Assembly (NCBI GenBank): GCA_003217735.2 | Contig: CP031593.1 | Coordinates: 38,122 to 102,121 of the forward strand | Reading direction: 5' to 3' | DNA from: Marinibacterium anthonyi | GTDB taxonomy: Bacteria > Pseudomonadota > Alphaproteobacteria > Rhodobacterales > Rhodobacteraceae | Length of the DNA: 64,000 nucleotides | In this document: in pieces, positions 8,009 to 17,578 of the stretch | Layout: the number at the start of each line of letters is the position of its first letter | Position numbering within the stretch: the stretch's first letter is position 1 | The notes under the pieces: model-generated | The model's database searches: none | What the model was told of the DNA's origin: nothing | The model's input: the letters and a program-made list of their open reading frames with translations, nothing else | Translations under genes and position numbers: made by a program

Positions 8009-9331
8009 ATGGCTGAAATGATGCATCTGGGCACGATCGTCGGCGCCGCCGGGCACCACGTGGCCGGCTGGCGCATGCCGGATGCCGAATTCGGGTCCGA
8101 GAACCTCGACCTGATCACCCGCATCGTGAAGACCTGGGAAGACGCAAAGTTCGACCTGATCTTCTTTGCCGACGCCGTGAACACCGGCCTCGACGCGCAC
8201 CCGACCCACATGCTGCGGCTGGAACCGCTGACGCTGCTGGGGGCGCTCTGCATGACGACGTCGCGCATCGGGATCGTGGCGACGGTGTCGACCACCTATT
8301 CCGAACCCTACAACGTCGCCCGGATGCTGGCGTCCATCGACCACATGAGCAAGGGACGCGGCGGCTGGAACGTGGTGACGGGCTCCAGCCCCGACGCGGC
8401 GGCGAACTTCGGGTCCGATCCGCATCCCGAACACGCCACCCGCTATGAACGCGCCGGCGAATACCTTCGGGTCGTCAAGGGCCTCTGGGACACCTGGGAA
8501 GACGACGCCTATATCGCCGACAAGGCCACGGGCCGCTACGTGGACGGTGCCAAGATGCACCTGCTGGACCACAAGGGCCCGCATTTTTCGGTCCGTGGCC
8601 CGCTGAACATCTCGCGCCCGCCCCAGGGCTATCCGGTGATCATGCAGGCCGGCGCGTCGGACACCGGCAAGGCTTTCGCCGCCGCCTCGGCCGAGGTCGT
8701 GTTCGCGACCCAGCAGGTGCTGGAAGACGCCGTTGCCTTCGCCGAAGACCTGCGCGACCGCACCGAAGCCGCCGGCCGCCCCCGCGACGACATCCGCCTG
8801 ATGCTGGGCGTCGCCCCGGTCATCGGCAAGACCCGGCAAGAGGCGCAGGCCAAGCTTTCCGAACTGGCCGCCCTGATCGATCCGGTGACGGCGCTGCGCG
8901 TGCTGTCGGACCGGATCGGGACGGACCTGTCGGGCTATGACCTGGACGGCCCGGTGCCGGACCTGCCGCCGTCCGGCATGATGCAGGGCCATGCGGTGGT
9001 GCTGCAGGCCGTGGCGAAGAAACACGACATGACCATCCGCGAACTGCGCGATTACGCTGCCGTTTCCTCGGGCCACCGTCTGGTCTTTGGCACGCCCGAA
9101 GACGTGGCCGACGATCTGGAAACCTGGTGGCGGGCCGGCGCCTGTGACGGGTTCATCATCCTGCCGTCCTATTACATGCAGCCGCAGATCGATTTCTGCG
9201 ACCGGGTGGTCCCGATCCTGCAGCAACGGGGCATCTTCCGCACCGAATACACCGGCACCACCCTGCGCGACCACCTCGGCCTCGCCCGTCCGGCGCACCC
9301 CGCCGCGGCGGCCGAAACCGAATGCGCCTGA
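8009..9331 (+). CDS. LLM-class flavin-dependent monooxygenase (second copy)
   Basis: A 440-residue NtaA/SnaA/DszA-type monooxygenase, clearly related to but distinct from the one at 3402-4715 (compare CDGFIILPSYY...QRGIFRTEY here with CDGFVVAPTYH...RRGLFRTQY there). Signature stretches are VSTTYSEPYNVARMLASIDH, GGWNVVTGSSPDAAANFG, VIMQAGASDTGKAFAA and DLETWWRAGACDGF. The ATG at 8009 follows AAAGGAATGG. Two LLM enzymes flanking one importer and one amidohydrolase suggest sequential oxidations of the same ring system, or two related substrates. No flavin reductase gene is in the island, so reduced FMN must come from elsewhere. Confidence 0.88.
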   Translation: MAEMMHLGTIVGAAGHHVAGWRMPDAEFGSENLDLITRIVKTWEDAKFDLIFFADAVNTGLDAHPTHMLRLEPLTLLGALCMTTSRIGIVATVSTTYSEPYNVARMLASIDHMSKGRGGWNVVTGSSPDAAANFGSDPHPEHATRYERAGEYLRVVKGLWDTWEDDAYIADKATGRYVDGAKMHLLDHKGPHFSVRGPLNISRPPQGYPVIMQAGASDTGKAFAAASAEVVFATQQVLEDAVAFAEDLRDRTEAAGRPRDDIRLMLGVAPVIGKTRQEAQAKLSELAALIDPVTALRVLSDRIGTDLSGYDLDGPVPDLPPSGMMQGHAVVLQAVAKKHDMTIRELRDYAAVSSGHRLVFGTPEDVADDLETWWRAGACDGFIILPSYYMQPQIDFCDRVVPILQQRGIFRTEYTGTTLRDHLGLARPAHPAAAAETECA

Positions 9332-9338
9332 GGCCCGC

Positions 9339-9803
9339 GTGTCCCTGCGCCTGACGGTGAATGGCAAGGAGGTCACGCTCGACCTCCCTCCCGGCACGAC
9401 GCTTCTTGAGGCGTTGCGGTCCGATCTTGGCCTGCACGGGCCGAAGTACGGCTGCGGCCTGGCCCAATGCGGCGCCTGTTCCGTCCTGGTGGACGGACAG
9501 GTGGCGCGGGCCTGCGTCATGCAGGCGTCGTCCGCCGAAGGGCGCAAGGTCACCACGCTGGAAGGGCTGGGCGGCGATCACCCGGTGCAGCGGGCCTTCA
9601 TCGACTGCCAGGCGGCCCAATGCGGCTATTGCCTGAACGGCATGATCATGCAGACCGTGGCGCTGTTGCAGGCCATCCCCAGCCCTGACGAAACCACCAT
9701 CCGCCGCGCCCTTCGTCACAACCTCTGCCGCTGCGGTACGCATCTGGAAATCCTTGCCGCCGTGCGCCGCGCGGTGACGCTGACCGCCGGGGATACGCAA
9801 TGA
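9339..9803 (+). CDS. (2Fe-2S) subunit of a NicA-like molybdenum hydroxylase
   Basis: A 154-residue iron-sulfur subunit of the CoxS/NicA/isoquinoline-1-oxidoreductase alpha type. The plant-ferredoxin-like cluster cysteines are in YGCGLAQCGACSVLVDGQ plus RAC, and the second cluster in AAQCGYCLNG and NLCRCGTH. The start is the GTG at 9339 just after the LLM stop; the longer upstream reading overlaps the monooxygenase in another frame. Its stop overlaps the large subunit by 4 nt. Together they form the two-subunit enzyme type without an FAD subunit, as in nicotinate and isoquinoline hydroxylases, where electrons leave through c-type haems rather than to NAD. Confidence 0.88.
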   Translation: MSLRLTVNGKEVTLDLPPGTTLLEALRSDLGLHGPKYGCGLAQCGACSVLVDGQVARACVMQASSAEGRKVTTLEGLGGDHPVQRAFIDCQAAQCGYCLNGMIMQTVALLQAIPSPDETTIRRALRHNLCRCGTHLEILAAVRRAVTLTAGDTQ

Positions 9804-12800
9804 ACGACGCGGCGATCACCATCTGGCGGCAGGGGAAATCCGGCGCCGAGATCCTGTTGCAGGTCGCGCCCAACGGCGATGCCACCGGTTTCAACGGCCA
9901 CGTGGACCTTGGCACCGGCCTGCGCACCGCCTTCGTCCAGATCGTCGCCGAGGAACTGGACCTGCCCCCGTCGCGCGTGCGTGTCGTGATGGGCGATACC
10001 GCCCGGACGCCGGACCAGGGGCCGACCATCGCCTCGGAATCCATCCAGATCGCCGCTGTCCCCCTGCGCCAGGCCGCCGCCCAGGCGCGGGCGATCCTGG
10101 CCGACCTCGCCAGCGCCCGGCTGAACGCCGGGCTGGAGGATCTGGAATTCCGCGACGGTTCCATCGGAACCGACCAGGCGACAGCCGGCTTTGCCGACCT
10201 TCTGGCCGACGTCAGCGTCTCGGTCGAACTGGACACCGCTGCCCGGGTCAAGACGCCCGCCGAATACCGCCTTGTCGGCACCTCTTCCCCCCGGGTCGAT
10301 CTGGCGGGCAAGGCCACCGGGGCATGGACCTATGTCCACGACGTCGCAATGCCCGGCATGCTGCACGGCCACGTCATCCGGCCCCCCTACGCGGGCCGCG
10401 ACAGTGGCGATTTCATCGCCCGCAGCCTGCTGGAGTATGACGAAGCGGCAGTGGCGGAAATGCCCGGCTTTGTCGCCCTTGTCCGCAAGGGCGATTTCCT
10501 GGGCGTCGTGGCCCTGCGCGAAGGCCAGGCCCGCGCCATTGCCGAAACGTTGCCGGTCCGCTGGGCCACGCCCCCCGACTTGCCCGACCTGACGGACATC
10601 CCCGGCACCCTGCGCGACATGCCGTCGGAAAAGCGCATGCTGACAGACCGGGGCGACGTGGACGGCGCGCTGGCCCGGGCACAGACACGACTGACCCGCA
10701 GCTATACATGGCCCTGGAACCTGCACGGCTCCATCGGGCCGTCCTGCGCCGTGGCCGACTGGCAGGGCGGGCGCCTGACGATCTGGTCCGGCACCCAGAA
10801 CCCCCACATGCTGCGCGGCGACATCGCCCAGCTGATGGAGCTGCCCGAAACCGCCGTCGAGATTGTCCGCCACGAGGCCGCCGGCTGTTTCGGTCGCAAT
10901 TGCGCCGATGACGTCTGCGGCGACGCGGCGCTTCTGTCCCGCGCCGTGGGCCGCCCCGTCCGGGTCCAGCTGACCCGCGAACAGGAACACCTGTGGGAAC
11001 CCAAGGGCGCCGCCCAGCTGATGGACGTCTCGGGCGGACTGGACGACACCAACACGTTCGACGTCTACGACTTTGAAACCCGCTACCCGTCGAACCGCGG
11101 TCCCAACCTTGCGCTGCTTCTCACCGGCACCATCGATCCGGCCCCGCGCCCCTGCGACATGGGCGACCGCACGGCGATCCCGCCCTACCGCATCCCCAAC
11201 CTGCGCGCCGCCGTCCACGACATGGCCCCCATCGTGCGGGCCAGCTGGTTCCGGGGCGTGTCGGCCATGCCGAACACCTTCGCGCATGAATGTTTCGTCG
11301 ACGAACTCGCCGCCGAGGCGGGGGAAGACCCCGTCGACTTCCGCCTGCGCCACCTGGACGACCCGCGCACCATCGACCTGATCCGGCGCACCGCCGAGGA
11401 AGGCGGCTGGGTCCCCCGCACCGGCCCGCGCCTGGCAACGGACGGCGACATCGCCCGTGGCCAGGGTTTCGCCCATGCCACATATGTCCACGGCCCCTTC
11501 CCCGGCGTCGCAGCCGCGCAGGCCGCGTGGCTGGCCGATATCTCGGTGAACAAAAGGACCGGAGAGGTCACGCTGGACCGCATCGTCGTGGCACAGGACC
11601 AGGGGCTGATGATCAACCCCGACGGCGTGCGCCACCAGATCAACGGCAACGTCGTCCAGTCGATCAGCCGCACCATGGGCGAAGACAGCCAGTTCGACCA
11701 GGCCGGATCCATCGACCGCGAATGGGGCGGCTATCCGCTCGCCCGGTTCGAGGACCTGCCCGAGGTCCGCACCCTGCTGGTCGAACGCCCCGAAGACCCG
11801 CCCCTGGGCGTCGGCGAAAGCGCCTCTGTCCCCTCGGCCGCCGCCATCGCCAACGCGATTTACGATGCCACGGGGGTCAGGATGCGCGAACTGCCCTTCA
11901 CCCCCGAACGGGTCAAGGCGGCGCTGGACGGCGCGCCCATGCCAAGGGCGCTGCCCGCGCCTGAACCCGCCCCCCGCTGGAAGGGCATGGCCAAGGGCTT
12001 TGGCGCGGCAATTGCCGGCGGCCTCATGGTCGGCGCCGTGGGCTTCTCGATCAAGGCCGAGATCCCGCGCATCCCCCGACCCGACAACATCTGGTCGGCC
12101 GAAACCCTGGACCGCGGTCGCCAGCTGTTCGCCGCCGGCGACTGTGCCGTCTGCCACACGGCCGAAGGCGGCATCCCCCTGACCGGCGGCCGGCCCATGG
12201 AAACCCCCTTCGGCACCGTCCACACCACCAACCTGACGCCGGATCCCGAAACCGGGCTTGGCGCATGGTCCTACCCCGCCTTCGCCCGCGCCATGCGCGA
12301 CGGCATCTCGCGCGATGGCCGCCACCTGTATCCGGCCTTTCCCTACACGTCCTTCGCGAAGATGGCCGAAACCGACCTGCAGGCGCTTTACGCCTATATC
12401 CAGTCGCTCGACCCCGTCCGCGCCAAGGTCCCGCAAGCGAAGATGATCACGCCGGTGAACCTGCGCAGCTCCATGGCGGCCTGGAACGCGCTTTACCACG
12501 ATCCGGCGCCGTTCATCCCGGACCCGGTGCAATCCGACCTGTGGAACCGGGGCGCCTACCTGGTCGAAGGCGTCGGCCATTGTTCGGCCTGCCACAGCCC
12601 GCGCAACGCGCTGGGAGCCGAACGGAAAGGCGCCGCGCACCTGTCGGGCGGCGTGGTCGATGGCTGGCTGGCCCCGGCGCTGAACGGCACCGGACCGGCG
12701 CCGCTGAACTGGTCCGAAGCCGACTTTTACGATTACCTCCGCACCGGCGTGTCCATCCGCCACGGTGCCGCCGCCGGACCGATGGCGCCGGTGATCGACG

Positions 12801-13252
12801 AATTGACCGCCCTGCCCGACGACGATCTGCGCGCCATGGCCCACTATCTGGCGTCGACAGGCCCCGACACGCCCGCCCCCATCACAGTCGATATCACCGC
12901 GTTCGACATGGCGCTGGAAACCGCCCAGGGCCCCGCCGCCCGCCTTTTCCGGGCCAGCTGCGGGTCGTGCCACATCGCCGGGCCGGTGCCGTCAGCCACC
13001 GCCGCCCGGGTGCCGCTGGGCTTGTCGACGGCTGTGCATGCCGATCGGCCCGACAACCTGGTCCGCGCCGTGATCGACGGATTGCCCGCCACCGGCACCA
13101 CGGACCCGCGCACCATGCCCGCCTTCGGCCTGGCGCTGGACGCCACCCGCATCGCCCAGATCGCCCGTTTCCTGCGCCAGACTCTGGCACCGGACAAACC
13201 GGCCTGGACCGGCGTGGACGATGCCATCGCCAGGGCCCGCGCCGCGCCCTGA
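9800..13252 (+). CDS. NicB-like molybdopterin subunit fused to three cytochrome c domains
   Basis: A 1150-residue fusion. Residues 1 to about 720 are the molybdenum-binding part, with HVDLGTGLRTAFVQIVAEEL, FGRNCADDVCGDAALLSRAV and the catalytic Glu673 in LGVGESASVPS. A hydrophobic segment near 730-750 may anchor it in the membrane. Three haem-binding CXXCH motifs follow: C782-H786 (CAVCH), C928-H932 (CSACH) and C1054-H1058 (CGSCH). This matches the architecture known for nicotinate hydroxylase NicB of Pseudomonas putida (about 1180 residues), where water-derived hydroxyl is inserted into the pyridine ring and electrons pass to the respiratory chain. Substrate here could be nicotinate or another N-heteroaromatic. 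It overlaps the NicA-like gene by 4 nt. Confidence 0.88.
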   Translation: MNDAAITIWRQGKSGAEILLQVAPNGDATGFNGHVDLGTGLRTAFVQIVAEELDLPPSRVRVVMGDTARTPDQGPTIASESIQIAAVPLRQAAAQARAILADLASARLNAGLEDLEFRDGSIGTDQATAGFADLLADVSVSVELDTAARVKTPAEYRLVGTSSPRVDLAGKATGAWTYVHDVAMPGMLHGHVIRPPYAGRDSGDFIARSLLEYDEAAVAEMPGFVALVRKGDFLGVVALREGQARAIAETLPVRWATPPDLPDLTDIPGTLRDMPSEKRMLTDRGDVDGALARAQTRLTRSYTWPWNLHGSIGPSCAVADWQGGRLTIWSGTQNPHMLRGDIAQLMELPETAVEIVRHEAAGCFGRNCADDVCGDAALLSRAVGRPVRVQLTREQEHLWEPKGAAQLMDVSGGLDDTNTFDVYDFETRYPSNRGPNLALLLTGTIDPAPRPCDMGDRTAIPPYRIPNLRAAVHDMAPIVRASWFRGVSAMPNTFAHECFVDELAAEAGEDPVDFRLRHLDDPRTIDLIRRTAEEGGWVPRTGPRLATDGDIARGQGFAHATYVHGPFPGVAAAQAAWLADISVNKRTGEVTLDRIVVAQDQGLMINPDGVRHQINGNVVQSISRTMGEDSQFDQAGSIDREWGGYPLARFEDLPEVRTLLVERPEDPPLGVGESASVPSAAAIANAIYDATGVRMRELPFTPERVKAALDGAPMPRALPAPEPAPRWKGMAKGFGAAIAGGLMVGAVGFSIKAEIPRIPRPDNIWSAETLDRGRQLFAAGDCAVCHTAEGGIPLTGGRPMETPFGTVHTTNLTPDPETGLGAWSYPAFARAMRDGISRDGRHLYPAFPYTSFAKMAETDLQALYAYIQSLDPVRAKVPQAKMITPVNLRSSMAAWNALYHDPAPFIPDPVQSDLWNRGAYLVEGVGHCSACHSPRNALGAERKGAAHLSGGVVDGWLAPALNGTGPAPLNWSEADFYDYLRTGVSIRHGAAAGPMAPVIDELTALPDDDLRAMAHYLASTGPDTPAPITVDITAFDMALETAQGPAARLFRASCGSCHIAGPVPSATAARVPLGLSTAVHADRPDNLVRAVIDGLPATGTTDPRTMPAFGLALDATRIAQIARFLRQTLAPDKPAWTGVDDAIARARAAP

Positions 13253-13428
13253 CCTTTGTGCTACCGGCCCCCAAACCTGCGAGACGTTCGACAAGGTCGT
13301 CCTGACCCGCACCTGCCGCGCAATGGTCAAGCAGGAACAGGCGCGCAGGCTGGTGGAACAGACACTGGCCGACCCGCTGGTCGTCAAATTCGTCGTCGAA
13401 CGCGCTTGCGTCGACTGACGGTATGAAC

Positions 13429-13462
13429 AAGGGGCCCGGGAGGTATGTCCCCCGGCCCTTTC
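13429..13462. terminator. Imperfect hairpin between convergent nicB-like and hyuB genes
   Basis: AAGGGGCCCGGG (13429-13440) can pair, with a bulge, with CCCGGCCCTTT (13451-13461). It lies between the convergent stops of the NicB-like gene (13252) and hyuB (13465) and could stop transcription from either side. The rest of the 212-bp gap shows no convincing gene. Confidence 0.35.
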
Positions 13463-13464
13463 CG

Positions 13465-15204
13465 CTATCGTGTTGTGCGTTCTGCGTCTGTCGCGGTGGC
13501 ATCGACCTGGCCCGAGACACCGACCACCACCCCGAAGCGCTGCTTTGCCTGCTGTGGCGTGTACCGGCCCAATCGCACGTCCTCGGCCACCAGCGCGGGA
13601 TCGCGGGTGAAGGGGTCGCCGTAGCCGCCGCCGCCGGGGGTGGCGACGCGGACGCGGTCGCCGGCCTGCAGGGGGATGTCCTGGGCCTTGGACAGGTGTT
13701 CCGGCGTGGTTTCCACCCCGCCCTGGGTCACCGTCACCCGGTTCACCTGCCCGTCGGCGCCGCCCAGAACGCCCTGCGGGCCGAACCGGCCGTGGTCCAT
13801 CACAAAGCTGGCGCGCGCGGTGCCCTTGCGCAGCTCGACCTCGTAATCCAGCCCGAAGCCGCCGCGATGCCGCCCCGCCCCGCCCGATCCTTCGTGCAGG
13901 GCGTAGCGGTGGTACAGCACCGGGAACTGCTGCTCCATGATCTCAACCGGGGGCGCCTTGGATATGCCGATGGTCGAACAGCCGTTCGAGATGCCGTCGC
14001 CCCCGGCCCAGCCGCCGTAGCCGCCGCCGGAGATCTGGTACATGACGAAGCTGCGGTGCTCATCCGGCACCGTGCCGCCCAGGGCAAAGTTGCCCGAACT
14101 GCCCGCTGGCGCGGCGGTGACCCGGTCCGGCAGCGCCCCGGCCAGGGCGGCGAAAACCGCCTCGGCGATGCGCTGGCTGACCTCGGCCGCGCAGCCCGAG
14201 ACCGGGCGCGGGTAATGGGCGTCAAGGAAGGTGCCGGTCGGGCGGATCACCTCCAGCGGTTCGAACGCGCCGGCCGAAATCGGCACGTCGGGGAAGATGT
14301 GGCGCGTGGCCAGGTAGACTGAGGACAGGGTCGTCGCCAGCACCGAGTTCATCGGCCCCGCGCAGGGCGGCGAGGAGCCGGCGAAGTCGAAGGTCAGCCG
14401 GTCGCCGGTGGCGGTGATCGAAAGCCGGATCTCGAGCGGCTCGTTGACCACGCCGTCGCTGTCCACGTAAGCGACCGATGTATAGGTGCCCTCGGGGATC
14501 TCGCGGATGCAGGCGCGCATCTGGTCGGCGGCGCGGATGCGCAGTTCGGCAATAGCGGCGCGCACGGTGTCGTCGCCGTAGCGGTCCAGCAGCCGGGTCA
14601 GCCGCGACTGGCCGACATACAGCGCGGCGGCCTGCGCCTTGACGTCACCGATGCGCTGGTCGGCGACGCGGATGTTGGAACAGATGATGCCGTAGATCTC
14701 GGGATCCAGCACGCCTTCCTTGAACAGGCGCACCGGCGGCAGGCGCAGGCCCTCCTGTTCCACCGACGTCGCCGAGGCGGAAAAGCCCCCCGGCACCGCG
14801 CCCCCGGTGTCGGGCCAGTGGCCGGTGTTGGACAGCCAGCAGAAGATCTCTCCGTCGCGCCAGAACGGCATGGCGAACCGCACGTCCATCAGGTGGGTGC
14901 CGCCCAGGTAGGGATCGTTGACGATGTAGATGTCGCCCGGTTTCGGCGCGACTGCCCGGCCATCGGCGATCCATTCGATCAGGGTGCGGGTGGAATATTG
15001 CATCGTACCCACGAACACCGGCAAACCTTGCGAGCCTTGCGCGATCAGCGAACCGTCCTCGGCGGAATAGATCCCGTCGGACCGGTCATTGGCCTCGGCG
15101 ATCACCGGCGAGAAGGCGGCGCGGGAAAAGCTCAGGTCCATCTCGTCGCAGACCTGCTGCAGACCGGACTGGATGACCGACAGCGTGATCGGATCAAGGC
15201 TCAT
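13465..15204 (-). CDS. hyuB: Hydantoinase B / oxoprolinase family protein
   Basis: A 579-residue HyuB-family subunit, typical length. It begins MSLDPITLSVIQSGLQQVCD and contains AAFSPVIAEANDRSDGIYSA, PGDIYIVNDPYLGGTHLMD and the C-terminal glycine-rich VATPGGGGYGDP that marks the family. With HyuA it forms ATP-dependent lactam or hydantoin hydrolases (oxoprolinase, N-methylhydantoinase, acetophenone/acetone carboxylase relatives). The start ATG at 15204 overlaps the hyuA stop by 4 nt. In this island it could open the lactam produced by reduction of a hydroxylated pyridine. It is convergent with the NicB-like gene. Confidence 0.88.
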   Translation of the reverse strand: MSLDPITLSVIQSGLQQVCDEMDLSFSRAAFSPVIAEANDRSDGIYSAEDGSLIAQGSQGLPVFVGTMQYSTRTLIEWIADGRAVAPKPGDIYIVNDPYLGGTHLMDVRFAMPFWRDGEIFCWLSNTGHWPDTGGAVPGGFSASATSVEQEGLRLPPVRLFKEGVLDPEIYGIICSNIRVADQRIGDVKAQAAALYVGQSRLTRLLDRYGDDTVRAAIAELRIRAADQMRACIREIPEGTYTSVAYVDSDGVVNEPLEIRLSITATGDRLTFDFAGSSPPCAGPMNSVLATTLSSVYLATRHIFPDVPISAGAFEPLEVIRPTGTFLDAHYPRPVSGCAAEVSQRIAEAVFAALAGALPDRVTAAPAGSSGNFALGGTVPDEHRSFVMYQISGGGYGGWAGGDGISNGCSTIGISKAPPVEIMEQQFPVLYHRYALHEGSGGAGRHRGGFGLDYEVELRKGTARASFVMDHGRFGPQGVLGGADGQVNRVTVTQGGVETTPEHLSKAQDIPLQAGDRVRVATPGGGGYGDPFTRDPALVAEDVRLGRYTPQQAKQRFGVVVGVSGQVDATATDAERTTR

Positions 15205-17264
15205 GCCGCACCTCCCAAAGTGATGATGATGTTGCCATCCGCGTCCTGCGCCGCGACATCGCCGGGTTCCAGGACGATGGTCGTGTCCATCTGTTCGACG
15301 ATGGCGGGGCCGGTCAGCGTGGCGTCGCCGGGCAGGTGATCGCGCCAGTAGACGGGCGTGTCGTGCCAGCCGTCGAACCACACGCGGCGGGTGCCGGTCA
15401 GGGCCTCCGCCACGCTGGCCTTGCGCCCCTGGGCATCGATCAGCAGGCCCAGGTCGATCTCGGGGCGGCGCCCGATGACAGAGCAATTGACGTTGACCAG
15501 CGCGGGCCGGATCTCGGGCAGGTCCACCTGGAAGCGGCGATAATAGGCCGCCGAGAAGAGGCTGCGCAGATCCTCACGCGAGGGCGTCGGCGTCTCCAGC
15601 GGCACGCGCAGCAGGTGGGTCTGGCCGATGAACTGCATGTCGACGCTGGGCATGATGCGAATGTCGCTGACTTCCACCGCCTCGGCATCGATCGCTGCGG
15701 TTCCGGCCGCGATCTGCTGGGCGAACAGGACATGGACCGCGTCGATATCCACCTGGTCCAGCGGCCGGTTCACGGTGTTGACGAAGTCGTGGCGCAGGTC
15801 GGCGACCACGCATCCCAGCGCGTTGGTGATCCCCGGCCGCGCCGGCACCAGCACCCGGGGCACGCCCAGTTCGCGGGCAATGGCGCTGGCGTGCAGCGGC
15901 CCCGCGCCGCCAAAGGCGAACAGCGCGAAGTCGCGCGGGTCTTCCCCAAGGCTGACCGAGACCATCCGCACCGCATCCGCCATCTTCGCCGTGGCGATGC
16001 GCAGCACCGCCTCGGCGGCGGCTTCGGCATCCAGCCCCAGAGGCGCGCCCAGGTCGGCGGCAAAGATCGCGCGGATCTCCTCCAGCGTGACCGGCGCGGC
16101 GGAGGTTGTGAACTTGGCCGGATCCATCCGCCCCAGCAGCAGGTTCGCATCCGATATCGTGGGCCTGGTCCCGCCCCGCCCGTAACAGATCGGGCCCGGC
16201 ACCGACCCGGCGCTTTCCGGGCCGACCTGCAGCAGCCCCGCCGCGTTGACCCGCGCGATCGACCCGCCGCCCGCGCCCACGGTGCGCACGTCGACCATCG
16301 GCACGTGGATCGGCATCGCGTATTCGATCTCGATCTCGTGGCTGACCGCCGGTTCGGCACCGCGGATCAGCGCGACATCGGTGCTGGTCCCGCCCATGTC
16401 ATAGGTCAGCAAATCCGGGATCCCGGCGCGCCGCCCGGTATAGGCCGCCGCCATCACGCCGGACGCGGGCCCCGACATCACCGTCTTGGCGGCCTCCTTC
16501 GCGACGATCCGGGCCGAGACCATGCCGCCATTGCCGTTCATCACCAGCAGCTCGTGCCGGTATCCCCGCGCCGCCAGCTTGTCGGCCAGCCGCTCCACGT
16601 AACGCCGCAACAGCGGCTGGACCGAGGCATTGACCGCCGCCGTCACCCCGCGTTCGAACTCGCGGCTTTCCGACAGCAGCGCATGGCCCAGCGTGATGTT
16701 CTCGTTCGGCCAGACCTCGGCAGCGATCTCGCCGGCGCGCAGCTCGTGCGCGGGGTTGGCATAGGCATGCAAGAAATGGATCACCAGCGCCTCGCAGCCC
16801 TGGTCGACCAGCGCCTGCAGCGTCCCCCGCAGCGCGTCTTCGTCCAGCGCCACCAGCTCCTGGCCGCTCGCATCCATCCGCTCGGGCACTTCCATCCGCA
16901 GATCGCGCGGGATCAGCGGGCGGAAGTCGCCCTTCATCCCGTAGGCATGGGGCCGCGTCCGCCGCCCCAGTTCCAGCACGTCGCGGAAGCCCGCCGTGGT
17001 GATCAGCCCGGTGCGGCACAATTGCCGTTCCAGCACCGCGTTGGTCGTCGTCGTCGTGCCGTGCACGATCAGGTCCAGCGCGGCCACGTCCGCCCCGGCG
17101 GCGTCCAGCGCGTCCACCACGCCGGTCGACTGGTTGTCCAGCGTCGTCGCCACCTTGGCCAGGCGCACCGCCGCGTTGCGGCTGTCGAACAGCACCAGGT
17201 CGGTGAAGGTGCCCCCGACGTCGATCCCGGCGACAAGTCCCGAGGTTGCGGTCTTGCTGGTCAT
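15201..17264 (-). CDS. hyuA: Hydantoinase A / oxoprolinase family protein
   Basis: A 687-residue HyuA-type ATPase subunit. The N-terminal actin-like nucleotide fold is seen in VAGIDVGGTFTDLVLFDS and LIVHGTTTTTNAVLERQ, the middle part in LTYDMGGTSTDVALIRGAEP and VRTVGAGGGSIARV, and FGGAGPLHASAIARELG follows. ATG 17264 is preferred over 17285 because AGGAGGGTCCG sits directly before it. It is transcribed away from the 6-hydroxynicotinate-reductase-like gene, with 400 bp between them. The HyuAB pair would hydrolyse a cyclic amide with ATP; hydantoin, 5-oxoproline or tetrahydro-6-oxonicotinate-like lactams are all possible, the last suggested only by context. Confidence 0.9.
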   Translation of the reverse strand: MTSKTATSGLVAGIDVGGTFTDLVLFDSRNAAVRLAKVATTLDNQSTGVVDALDAAGADVAALDLIVHGTTTTTNAVLERQLCRTGLITTAGFRDVLELGRRTRPHAYGMKGDFRPLIPRDLRMEVPERMDASGQELVALDEDALRGTLQALVDQGCEALVIHFLHAYANPAHELRAGEIAAEVWPNENITLGHALLSESREFERGVTAAVNASVQPLLRRYVERLADKLAARGYRHELLVMNGNGGMVSARIVAKEAAKTVMSGPASGVMAAAYTGRRAGIPDLLTYDMGGTSTDVALIRGAEPAVSHEIEIEYAMPIHVPMVDVRTVGAGGGSIARVNAAGLLQVGPESAGSVPGPICYGRGGTRPTISDANLLLGRMDPAKFTTSAAPVTLEEIRAIFAADLGAPLGLDAEAAAEAVLRIATAKMADAVRMVSVSLGEDPRDFALFAFGGAGPLHASAIARELGVPRVLVPARPGITNALGCVVADLRHDFVNTVNRPLDQVDIDAVHVLFAQQIAAGTAAIDAEAVEVSDIRIMPSVDMQFIGQTHLLRVPLETPTPSREDLRSLFSAAYYRRFQVDLPEIRPALVNVNCSVIGRRPEIDLGLLIDAQGRKASVAEALTGTRRVWFDGWHDTPVYWRDHLPGDATLTGPAIVEQMDTTIVLEPGDVAAQDADGNIIITLGGAA

Positions 17265-17391
17265 CGGACCCTCCTGTGCGGTCATGACACCCGGACCCGG
17301 CGCCCGTGATGGTCCCGGTCTGCCCCGGCAGCAAGACCGGCCCCGGCGGGGCTGTCAATGGTCCGCACCGCCGGGACCGGCCCGCGCCTTA

Positions 17392-17409
17392 CATGTTCGT
17401 ATACAAATG
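17392..17409 (-). promoter_or_regulatory. Candidate operator, copy 1 (upstream of hyuA)
   Basis: On the minus strand this reads CATTTGTATACGAACATG, identical at 14 of 18 positions to the plus-strand motif at 17579-17596. The shared core is TTGTATRCGAACAWG. One copy lies on each side of the divergent promoter region. Confidence 0.45.
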
Positions 17410-17578
17410 ACATTGAGAGGACGATTCCCCACCCGGGCGGCTAAAAAACAGGCGACTCCGCCGCCGGCCGCGCATGCCCCGCTGGCAAAGCCGCTTTAAC
17501 CGGCACCGAACCCTTGCAGCCCCCCGAAAGCTCCGGGCCGGCCGGCGAAGATCATTGACTTGGATCCGCGCCCATGGT

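Noticed and set aside
9716..12973. Long minus-strand open frame (1085 codons) opposite the NicB-like gene
   Set aside because: The plus strand encodes an unmistakable Mo/cytochrome c protein; the antisense frame is low in complexity (Gly/Arg/His/Asp-rich) and is a by-product of strong GC bias at third positions.
13324..13418. Small plus-strand frame of 31 codons after the NicB-like gene
   Set aside because: No ribosome site, no conserved pattern, and it sits in a short gap between convergent genes.
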